NCBI GenBank assembly: GCA_964453155.1
Contig: CAYVQU010000073.1
Span: forward strand, 1-24,437
DNA length: 24,437 nt
From: CAYVQU01 sp964453155
GTDB taxonomy: Bacteria; Chloroflexota; Anaerolineae; Anaerolineales; UBA11858
Direction of reading: 5' to 3'
Shown: in pieces, positions 1 through 6,496 of the stretch
How the letters are laid out: every line of letters starts with the position of its first letter
Position numbering within the stretch: the stretch's first letter is position 1
Translations under genes and position numbers: made by a program
Notes under the pieces: generated by a model
What the model was told of the DNA's origin: nothing
The model's database searches: none
The model's input: only the letters and a program-made list of their open reading frames with translations

Positions 1-1062
1 AACTTTTGCTGTTTTGAGGAGGGTCTAGCACCCTTTTTGCAGTAGAGTCAGTTAATGGTAATAAATATCTTGGGCTTTTCTCCGCCATAAATACTGGATA
101 ACAAACTGCGAGCATCATCGATATACAAAATACATATATGAGCGGATCAATTTTCTTTCTTAGCAAGATAAGGAGAAATGTAATACTTACTCCCGCAAAT
201 ATAAATAATGTCGAAAATTTTGCCAGGATTTTTGTAATAAAAACTGGTTCAAGGAATTTATTGAATCGATAAGAGCCCGAAAAATTCTGGTAAATCTGCC
301 CAGGTAACATACGGATAGATTTCAACGAAAAATTTGAAATTTCAAGAATTTTTGGTGTCCAGAATGTTGATAGATCGGACTTTAGATATTGGAAAGTTAA
401 AAAAGCGAATAGCATCCCAAAACAAAAAAGAGGTATCAGTTGAAATTGGCGATTAGCGAAATATTGATAAGCTACTATCGGCAATAATCCAACCAACCAT
501 AATGGTTGAGCCTGAAATACTACAATTAAAAATATTCCAATAATAAATGATAAAAACTTTGACCGCTCAAATTTTTGATGGAATACTAGATACAAAATAA
601 TTGCGGTAAGTGTGAATGCAGTTAAATAACCGCCTCTGCTTTCATTGACCAAACGGCCCAAGCCGGGGAAAATAAAAATAATAGGACGATATAGACGGTT
701 CCATTCCATCCCTTTTTTATGGCCAATTGGTCTAGCGCCAAATAATAGAAGATGACACCAGCTAGCCAGAGAAACAGCATGGATACTTTTACACTTACCG
801 CCGAAAAACCCCCAATAACATACGCCAGGCTTATGAAGAGAACTTCAACGAAGGAAAAACCATAATTTTGCCCATAGAAAAAAACTGGGATTTCTTTACC
901 TTCAAAAAAGTGTTTAGCCATTAACCCCAGAACGGCTTCATCACCGTCTAACACCATGTTCAAGCTCAATAATTGCGGTAATCGCGAAATTATGCCAATA
1001 GATACCAGAAAAAGAATAATAAGCGTCTTATTGGATAATACTTTTTGACTTCGTCTGATCAT
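1..1062 (-). pseudogene. Frameshifted GT-C (family 39-like) membrane glycosyltransferase, partial
   Basis: Two open frames on the minus strand together make one protein. The first runs from the ATG at 1062 (an in-frame ATG also exists at 1128) to a TAA at 624-622. The second is stop-free from about 637 to the window edge. The join falls at 638/637: the upstream frame reads SMKA and the other continues RGGYLTAFTL, matching the GT-C pattern in which a charged residue and GGY follow a tryptophan-rich helix. One base is missing there, and there is no homopolymer. An early loop holds LDGDEA, the acidic pair expected in GT-C enzymes that use lipid-linked sugars at the membrane; the far part has SPRYLLPL, typical of ArnT/PMT-like proteins. 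Many hydrophobic segments follow. I prefer the start at 1062 because a TATAAT box (1098-1093) lies inside the longer reading. The C-terminus lies outside the window. The alternative is a sequencing error in an intact gene. Confidence 0.75.
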
Positions 1063-1092
1063 TTGGCGTTGTCCATCCTGAATTCGATCCGC

Positions 1093-1098
1093 ATTATA
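1093..1098 (-). promoter_or_regulatory. -10 box for the glycosyltransferase gene
   Basis: A perfect TATAAT is read on the minus strand, preceded by TTGT. The expected transcription start is near 1086, about 24 nt before the ATG at 1062. No convincing -35 box is visible 16-18 bp upstream. The box supports the start at 1062 over the one at 1128. Confidence 0.4.
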
Positions 1099-1136
1099 AC
1101 AAAAGCGTCGGATAAATGTATAACTCACGTTACGCA

Positions 1137-1300
1137 GCAGCCGAAGCTAGTTTCATCGCCGACCGCAGGATGGAATCAGGGATCTTGCTCGAGACCGATG
1201 GCTCCCTCCACAACGTTATCAAAATTCGGCCTCCGATGCCATTCTCGCAGGTAGATGCTGATATACTTGTTGAAGATTTTGATGGAGGTTTGTTAGTTGG
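1137..1300 (+). pseudogene. Relic of the C-terminus of a class-III aminotransferase
   Basis: The plus frame encodes IADRRMESGILLETDG followed by HNVIKIRPPMPFS and DADILVEDFD. This is the characteristic end of PLP-dependent class-III aminotransferases (4-aminobutyrate, acetylornithine and ethanolamine-phosphate lyase-like families), where a GTDG..HNV.KIRPP.PF segment is followed by a closing helix. Only about 50 residues remain. The frame has a stop just upstream (1113-1115), so the PLP-lysine and cofactor-binding parts are missing. At the far end the frame runs on without a stop through repeat DNA into the next gene. I read it as a gene fragment, not a functional domain of the downstream protein. 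Confidence 0.65.
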
Positions 1301-1363
1301 ATGGTTGGTTCGTTCACCATCTCAGCCCACCAATTCTAATCAAACCATCCGCCAAACCAACTA
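1294..1363. repeat. Imperfect inverted repeat
   Basis: TAGTTGG (1294-1300) pairs with CCAACTA (1357-1363), and GGATGGTT (1299-1306) pairs with AACCATCC (1343-1350). The two pairings overlap at their edges, so the structure is imperfect. It lies between the aminotransferase relic and a second repeat. No coding content is apparent. Confidence 0.4.
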
Positions 1364-1397
1364 TCTTATAACAGGCAGAAAAGCACAATTTTTTGGA

Positions 1398-1470
1398 CAC
1401 GGATCAACGCGGATTTTCACGGATTTTTCTGATATTTTTGCCCGATCCGTGTTCGTCCGTGGAATCCGTG
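1398..1470. repeat. CACGGAT/ATCCGTG interspersed-type palindromic repeat
   Basis: The segment begins CACGGATCAACGCGGATT and ends GTCCGTGGAATCCGTG. The reverse complement of the right half resembles the left half, giving an imperfect hairpin of about 70 bp. It contains at least four copies of the CGGAT/ATCCG core. Repeats of this appearance are common between genes in environmental bacterial genomes; that point is from memory and not tested here. The longer plus reading frame passes through it, another reason to place the next gene's start downstream. Confidence 0.6.
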
Positions 1471-1502
1471 ACCCATTATTATTGATCTGGGAACGTACTT
1501 TT

Positions 1503-3278
1503 ATGGCTGTGCTGAGTATAACCAACAACCCGGCCAACCAACACCCTAAAATGGATCCCCGTTCTCCCTACTACCGTCAGGCCCGCGATGATTTTCGCCG
1601 CGCCCGGCGGCAGGCCCAACTCAAAGAAATTGTCAATTGGGTCCGGGGTAAACCCAATTATCTACTCCCGTTTGAGATCGTTCGGAAACATCTGCGGGCT
1701 ACGGGTGAAGAAAAACGCGGTTTGCAACAAGTTCCATTGGATGCCATTATCGGCAGCGTGGGGCGCTACTCGGATTTCACGCGGGATTTTTTACCCCGCT
1801 CCGATTTTGCCCAAAATCGCTGGACCCGGGTCAAAGCCGCCTTTCGCAGCCTTGAGGAAATGCCCCCCGTAGACCTGTATCAGATTGGCGAAGCATATTT
1901 TGTCCTCGACGGCAATCACCGGGTCTCCATTGCGCGAGGGCGAGGTGCCAAAGTTATTGCGGCCTATGTCACCAAAATTCAGTCCAAAGTCCCCCTAACG
2001 CCCGATACCGATTTGGATGAGCTCATTCTAAAAGCTGAATATGCCACTTTTTTAGAAGCAACTCAGTTCGATATATTGGTGCCTGAGGCCAATTTAGCTG
2101 TCACTGTACCCGGACGTTACAAAATAATTACCGATCAAATTGCGCAATTTCACCAAGCTCAAGGTCCATCCTTTTCGGATTCACTCCAGGAATGGTACGC
2201 CCAAGTATATCTCCCGGTTATAAAAATCATTCGCGCCCGGGGCATTCTCCGTGATTTCCCCAACCGGACCGAAACCGACTTGTTTGTGTGGATTCTCTCT
2301 CATCAGGAGCGGCTGCAGGCTAATTTGGGTTGGAACTTGGCCGCGCCGGTGGCGGCCACCGATTTAGCAACCCGATTCGGACGACGCCCCCAACGGATTG
2401 CGGCCCGTCTCGTCAATCGTCTGCGGAAGATGATCATCCCGGCCCCCATTGAGCCTGGTCCCCGTCCAGGAAAATTTCGCCAACATCAACAGGAAGTTCA
2501 TGCCCACGACCCGGCCCATCTCTTCACGCATATGTTGCTGCCCATCAGCGGGACCGAAAATAGCTGGCAAGCCCTGGAATTAGGTCTCCGCCTGGCCTGG
2601 CGGGAAGAAGCTCATTTACTCGGACTCCACATTCAACGGCCAGGAACCCCCACAAGTTCAGAAGAAAAACTGAAGATCAAAACTCGATTTGAAGAACGTT
2701 GCCGGGAGGTCGGTTTACCCGGAAATCTGGCTTTTGAAGAAGGCAATGTTGTCAACCAAATCGTCAGAAGGGCAAGTTTAAGTGATTTGGTGATCATTCA
2801 CATGGCGCATCCGCCCGACAATCACCCCCTAACGCGGGTCGAATCGGGTATCCGCAAATTAATCCAGCGGTGTCCGCGGCCAATCCTGACGGTCCCCAAA
2901 GTCCCTGCCAATTTAGAAAGGTTATTAGTGGCCTATAATGGCAGCCCCAAATCGGCAGAGGCTTTGTACGCCGCGGCATATTTCGCCGGTCGCTGGGAGG
3001 TGCCATTATGGGTGCTAACTGTGGCTGAGCCCCATAAAGTAAAACCAAAAATTCTAAATCACGCCCGGTATTACGTCCGTTCTCAACAAATTTCGGCTAC
3101 TTTTATGCAAAAGAATGGGCCGATCGCTGAGACAATTTTAGAGGTTGCTACAGCTAATCAGATTGACTTGATTTTTATGGGCGGATACAGTCGGCCGCCG
3201 GTGATTGAAATGGTTTTAGGAAGCCCTCTCGATCAAGTTTTATACGCCGCGCAAATCCCGATCCTGGTCTGCCGTTAA
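1503..3278 (+). CDS. ParB-like domain fused to tandem universal stress protein (UspA) domains
   Basis: This is a predicted 591-residue soluble protein. Residues about 70-165 resemble a ParB/Srx-type fold: VPLDAIIGSVGRY, then DGNHRVSIAR at 136-145, the Asp-Gly-Asn-His-Arg core of ParB-like nucleotide-binding or nuclease domains. Residues about 165-310 form an unassigned helical linker. Two UspA domains follow. The first (about 340-467) has a HMLLPISGTENSWQALELG start but a poor nucleotide loop. The second (about 470-591) begins LERLLVAYNGSPKSAEAL and ends with GGYSRPPVIEMVLGS, matching the G-2X-G-9X-G(S/T) ATP motif except that the second Gly is Ser. The open frame extends to 1116, but that part is an aminotransferase relic plus repeats. 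ATG 1503 is chosen; ATG 1551 is also possible and gives 575 residues. No clear Shine-Dalgarno site is visible. The architecture is clear, the function unknown; stress-linked nucleotide sensing is inference. Confidence 0.85.
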   Translation: MAVLSITNNPANQHPKMDPRSPYYRQARDDFRRARRQAQLKEIVNWVRGKPNYLLPFEIVRKHLRATGEEKRGLQQVPLDAIIGSVGRYSDFTRDFLPRSDFAQNRWTRVKAAFRSLEEMPPVDLYQIGEAYFVLDGNHRVSIARGRGAKVIAAYVTKIQSKVPLTPDTDLDELILKAEYATFLEATQFDILVPEANLAVTVPGRYKIITDQIAQFHQAQGPSFSDSLQEWYAQVYLPVIKIIRARGILRDFPNRTETDLFVWILSHQERLQANLGWNLAAPVAATDLATRFGRRPQRIAARLVNRLRKMIIPAPIEPGPRPGKFRQHQQEVHAHDPAHLFTHMLLPISGTENSWQALELGLRLAWREEAHLLGLHIQRPGTPTSSEEKLKIKTRFEERCREVGLPGNLAFEEGNVVNQIVRRASLSDLVIIHMAHPPDNHPLTRVESGIRKLIQRCPRPILTVPKVPANLERLLVAYNGSPKSAEALYAAAYFAGRWEVPLWVLTVAEPHKVKPKILNHARYYVRSQQISATFMQKNGPIAETILEVATANQIDLIFMGGYSRPPVIEMVLGSPLDQVLYAAQIPILVCR

Positions 3279-3907
3279 TCTAATCGCAAATCCGTCTCCC
3301 GATAACCATAGGCGTTAATGACCAGGGTATCCTCCACCCGGGTTTTGGTTTGGGTATCAGTTTTATACACATGAATGTGCCCATGAAAAAGATATTTAGG
3401 CTTAAAAACTTTGATCAGCCAGCGGAAGGCCTTGATCCCCTGGTGGGTTAAATCATTTTTGTCGTGAATTTTCCAGGGTGGGGCATGGCTGACAAAAATA
3501 TCCAGAGCCCGGCCATGTACCAGGCGATTCCATAAGAAATGGGGGGCCAAGCTTAAGACGTGTTCCCACATTTCCCCTTGAGTAGATTGGAATTTCCCGC
3601 TCGATTTATACCGGACGCTGCCCTCAACCCCCGCGAGGAAAACGCCTTGCCAACTGATGATCCGGCGATGGAGATCAAAACACCCCCGCGGGCCGGTGCG
3701 CACGCCATCGGCATGATACTCGCGTTCATGATCATGATTTCCCCGGACAAAAAACAGTGGTTTATGGAGGGTCTCTGAGACCGCTTCCAAGTAATAATAG
3801 GGTAAATCGCCGCAACTGATAATAAAATCCACCGCGTCGAACTGATGCTCAACACTTGGAGATTTCAGGAAGACAAATTGGCGGTCGCTGATACTGAGTA
3901 GTTTCAA
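3275..3907 (-). CDS. Calcineurin-like metallophosphoesterase
   Basis: The predicted protein has 210 residues and starts MKLLSISDRQ. Metallophosphoesterase blocks appear in order: SCGDLPYYYLE (GD at 33-34), VRGNHDHE (GNHD at 56-59), FVSHAPPW and LFHGHIHVY. The usual first D-x-H is SDRQ here, so one metal-ligand histidine is not in its normal place; other proteins with this N-terminus seem to share this. It is probably a cytoplasmic phosphodiesterase or phosphatase of unknown substrate. The frame is open up to an ATG at 4000. I choose the TTG at 3907 because GAGG lies 5 nt before it and a strong promoter (3957-3929) lies inside the longer version; the extra 31 residues also look unlike the family. 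Its TAA interlocks with the stop of the convergent ParB-UspA gene (3275-3278), leaving no space for a terminator. Confidence 0.85.
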   Translation of the reverse strand: MKLLSISDRQFVFLKSPSVEHQFDAVDFIISCGDLPYYYLEAVSETLHKPLFFVRGNHDHEREYHADGVRTGPRGCFDLHRRIISWQGVFLAGVEGSVRYKSSGKFQSTQGEMWEHVLSLAPHFLWNRLVHGRALDIFVSHAPPWKIHDKNDLTHQGIKAFRWLIKVFKPKYLFHGHIHVYKTDTQTKTRVEDTLVINAYGYRETDLRLD

Positions 3908-3928
3908 ATTAGCCTCACAATCGGAGTG

Positions 3929-3957
3929 CTTATACTCGGCAATCGAGTCGCTGTCAA
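3929..3957 (-). promoter_or_regulatory. Sigma-70-type promoter for the metallophosphoesterase
   Basis: On the minus strand TTGACA (3957-3952) is followed by a 17-bp spacer and TATAAG (3934-3929). The predicted transcription start is near 3922, about 15 nt before the TTG start codon. It is the best promoter match in the window, and it sits back to back with the -10 box of the divergent gene. Confidence 0.75.
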
Positions 3958-3968
3958 CCTGAGGGCGG

Positions 3969-3974
3969 TATAAT
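3969..3974 (+). promoter_or_regulatory. -10 box of the N-formylglutamate amidohydrolase-like gene
   Basis: A perfect TATAAT ends 8 nt before the ATG at 3983, so the transcript would start at or next to the start codon (leaderless). There is no good -35 box. It lies only 11 bp from the -35 box of the divergent metallophosphoesterase promoter, so the two genes could compete for polymerase or share a regulator. Confidence 0.5.
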
Positions 3975-3982
3975 CTTTGAAT

Positions 3983-4780
3983 ATGCCCAAACTTTATCAA
4001 ATTTCCCTACCCCCAGCCCAAACCGTCCCGATTGTTGCTAGCATTCCGCATGCGGGTGAATTCATCCCTGCCGAGATTGCCAATCAGATGCATCCCGAAC
4101 ACATTGATTTCCCCTACCACACCGATTGGCATGTCGATAAATTGTTCAAATTTCTCCCCGGTTTAGGCCTACCAGTTATTTCTGCCGATATTTCCAGATA
4201 TGTGGTCGATCTGAATCGGGCGGCCAAAGAACCGCTCTTCGGAACCTTCCAAGATTCTCCCATATTCCTACAAACCTCAGATGGGCTGGCTTTGTATCAC
4301 ACCCGGCCAGACGCAGATTCAGTGAAAAGCCGGATCCCAACCTATTACGAACCTTATCATCAGCAATTAAAAAGCCTGCTCGAACAAACTCGTAACAAAT
4401 TTGGGACAGCTTATCTCTTGGATTTGCATAGTTTTCGCAGCCATTATCTTCCCCAAGATGTGTGTTTGGGAAATCTAAACGGGACAACCTGCTCACTAGA
4501 ATTTATCAGTGGCATCCAAACCAAACTTGAAGCAGCTGGATTATCCGTTATTGCCAATGAAAAATTTATCGGGGGGCACATAACCGCCCATTACGCCCAA
4601 ATGGAAAAGGTTGAAACGTTACAAATTGAATTTCGCCGGGCTTTTTACCTAAATGGTTTTGAATTGAAAAACCAGCAAAAACCAACATCCGATTCCACCC
4701 AATTTTTGGTGGCTCAAGAAAAATTACAGAATATTTTCGACCGCGTATCGCGGGGCATACTGCGGGGCGATTTTTTCTAA
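3983..4780 (+). CDS. N-formylglutamate amidohydrolase family protein
   Basis: The predicted protein has 265 residues. Family signs are VASIPHAGEFIP near the N-terminus, YVVDLNRAAKEPLFG, a central LLDLHSF and HITAHYA followed by VETLQIEFRR. The His, Asp and Glu residues in these blocks are the expected metal and catalytic ligands. The family hydrolyses N-formyl-L-glutamate to glutamate and formate in histidine breakdown, or acts on similar N-acyl amino acids. No hut genes are nearby, so the true substrate is open. A TTG at 3977 would add two residues; the ATG at 3983 is preferred because it lies just after the TATAAT box and the message is probably leaderless. The length is normal for the family and no signal peptide is seen. 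Confidence 0.85.
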   Translation: MPKLYQISLPPAQTVPIVASIPHAGEFIPAEIANQMHPEHIDFPYHTDWHVDKLFKFLPGLGLPVISADISRYVVDLNRAAKEPLFGTFQDSPIFLQTSDGLALYHTRPDADSVKSRIPTYYEPYHQQLKSLLEQTRNKFGTAYLLDLHSFRSHYLPQDVCLGNLNGTTCSLEFISGIQTKLEAAGLSVIANEKFIGGHITAHYAQMEKVETLQIEFRRAFYLNGFELKNQQKPTSDSTQFLVAQEKLQNIFDRVSRGILRGDFF

Positions 4781-4862
4781 GACTTTTTATTCTCAACCAA
4801 AAAGAAATATTTCAACTCACCGTCCTGTCGCAAAGAACTCAGAGATTTACATTAAATAAATC

Positions 4863-5048
4863 ATGTTACGCACGACAGAAAACTAAGCTAGAAAAACCAT
4901 CCCTTCGACTGTGCTCAGTGCAGGCTCTGAGTAGCGATAGGATATCGAGGGGTGATTTTATTCGGACAACCCGCACCCTTCGATATGGTCCTTCGGACCT
5001 ACTCAGGCCTGTCCTGAGCCTGTCGAAGGGATGCGAACTGCGTAACAT
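4863..5048. mobile_element. MITE-like 186-bp hairpin element
   Basis: ATGTTACGCA (4863-4872) and its exact reverse complement TGCGTAACAT (5039-5048) form 10-bp terminal inverted repeats. Inside, a long imperfect stem joins 4898-4954 to 4974-5033 across a loop of about 19 nt; the outermost stem is perfect at ATCCCTTCGAC/GTCGAAGGGAT. No reading frame of note lies inside and no clear target duplication flanks it. The stem core (CCCTTCGACAGGCTCAGG on one strand) resembles an intergenic repeat common in environmental genomes (from memory). It fills most of the gap between 4780 and 5133; I see nothing else in that gap. Confidence 0.65.
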
Positions 5049-5132
5049 CTATTAAGTAAGTATCCTGGTGCGCGCTGTGGGTTTGCGGAAAAACATTAAT
5101 ATGCTGACACCTAAGATAAATATCCGCTCAAT

Positions 5133-6419
5133 TTATTCAAAATGTGCAGCCGGAAGGTATTTTACGCATACGGTAACGACCCTGAAGCGCTCAATCTCAT
5201 CCACCTCAAAACTGTAATCGCCATACCGCACCGAATCACCCACTTTAGGGAAATTAGCCAGTTCGGCTGTGATGAACCCCCCCAACGTGCTGAATTTGCC
5301 CTGATGATCGATCTCTAAGCCCAATAAATCGGCGACTTCGGTAATCGATTCGCTGCCCGCAATTCGCCAGGTGCCATCGGTAACTTGTTGGGGCACGGCT
5401 GCCACCGGGCTGTGCTCATCTTCAATCTCACCTACTATGACTTCCAAAACATTTTCGAGGGTAATCAAACCCTCCGTGCCCCCATACTCGTCAACAACAA
5501 TGCCTAATTGACGACCGGCGCGGGTCAAGGTGGTAAATACTTGCGGCAAAGATACACCCTCGGGGATAAAAACCGCCGGGCGCAAATGCTCTGTCAGATG
5601 ATCGTCAGAATCGGCCCACATCAAATCTTTGATATGAATATAGCCCAAAATATGATCGACATCATTCTCAATAATTGGATATCGGGAAAATCCGGCGCGT
5701 TTGGCAATTTTTAAGGCGGACTTGATGGGGATATCGGCCTCTAAGGATACGATCTCGGTCCGCGGGGTCATCTCATCCCGGGTGGAACGATCGGCGTAAT
5801 CGAATACTCGGGCGATCATCCGTTCCTGGATCGGAAGTATCACCCCCTCAGCCGCGCTCCGATGGACCAATATTTCGATTTCCTCAGGGCTGGCAGTTTC
5901 TTCATCACTGTCAGCCTCCCCAAAAATCCCCAATACCACGTCAGCAGAGGTTAACAAAAATCGAATTGGCCATTTTAGAAACCGGATCAGAAATTCAAAA
6001 AATCCAACGATGGCAGTCGCCAATCGCTCGGGATTGCGAATGGCCAAGCGCTTCGGCACCAGCTCGCCAAACAGCAGAGAAGCATAGGTAATGACCAATA
6101 CGACCAACCCTAAAGCGAGTTGGTCAGCATAGGCCGATATTGCCGGGATGCGCGCGAAAAAGGGTCCCAACCGCCGGGCTGCCTCCACCCCACCTACAGC
6201 AGATGCCAAAGTAGCTACGAGCGTAATTCCCACCTGGACGGTCGCCAAAAATTCGGCCGGATGTTCACGCAAATTTAGGGCCCGTCGGGCCCGTGTATCT
6301 CCATCTTCTGCCCGGGCTTGCAACCGGATTTGCCGCACCGAAACAATTGCCATTTCGGAAGCGGCAAAAAAGCCATTGGCAAGTATTAGAACCGCGATAA
6401 ATACAAAATCTGTAATCAT
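5133..6419 (-). CDS. CNNM/CorC (hemolysin C-like) membrane protein
   Basis: The predicted protein has 428 residues. Residues about 1-190 form a CNNM (DUF21) membrane domain: an N-terminal helix with ANGFFAASEMAIVSVR, a second region with VQVGITLVATLASAVGG, and a third with LVVLVITYASLLFGELVPKRLA. A CBS pair follows at about 205-320 (MTPRTEIVSLEADIPI, then GYIHIKDLMW). A CorC_HlyC domain (about 335-425) closes the protein. Length and order are normal for the family, which is linked to Mg2+ or Co2+ efflux; the 'hemolysin' name is historical. The CBS pair probably senses nucleotide and Mg2+. The ATG at 6419 starts the conserved first helix, with no obvious Shine-Dalgarno site before it. It lies 77 bp downstream of the Ca2+-ATPase gene on the same strand and may share its transcript. 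Confidence 0.92.
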   Translation of the reverse strand: MITDFVFIAVLILANGFFAASEMAIVSVRQIRLQARAEDGDTRARRALNLREHPAEFLATVQVGITLVATLASAVGGVEAARRLGPFFARIPAISAYADQLALGLVVLVITYASLLFGELVPKRLAIRNPERLATAIVGFFEFLIRFLKWPIRFLLTSADVVLGIFGEADSDEETASPEEIEILVHRSAAEGVILPIQERMIARVFDYADRSTRDEMTPRTEIVSLEADIPIKSALKIAKRAGFSRYPIIENDVDHILGYIHIKDLMWADSDDHLTEHLRPAVFIPEGVSLPQVFTTLTRAGRQLGIVVDEYGGTEGLITLENVLEVIVGEIEDEHSPVAAVPQQVTDGTWRIAGSESITEVADLLGLEIDHQGKFSTLGGFITAELANFPKVGDSVRYGDYSFEVDEIERFRVVTVCVKYLPAAHFE

Positions 6420-6496
6420 AAGCTTTTACCGTATCTGCAGCCCAAATTTTTCTTAAGGAATTTGGTAGGGGATGCAGAAAGAGAGAGAAAAGATGT

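Noticed and set aside
1116..1502. N-terminal extension of the ParB-UspA protein starting at ATG 1116
   Set aside because: It encodes an aminotransferase fragment followed by translated palindromic repeats and has no relation to the domains downstream.
3908..4000. 31-residue N-terminal extension of the metallophosphoesterase
   Set aside because: It contains the gene's own promoter and overlaps the divergent gene start; the TTG at 3907 with GAGG upstream fits the family start.
4866..5048. 60-codon minus-strand frame in the MITE-like element
   Set aside because: It is a translation of the hairpin arms; repeat structure explains the open frame.
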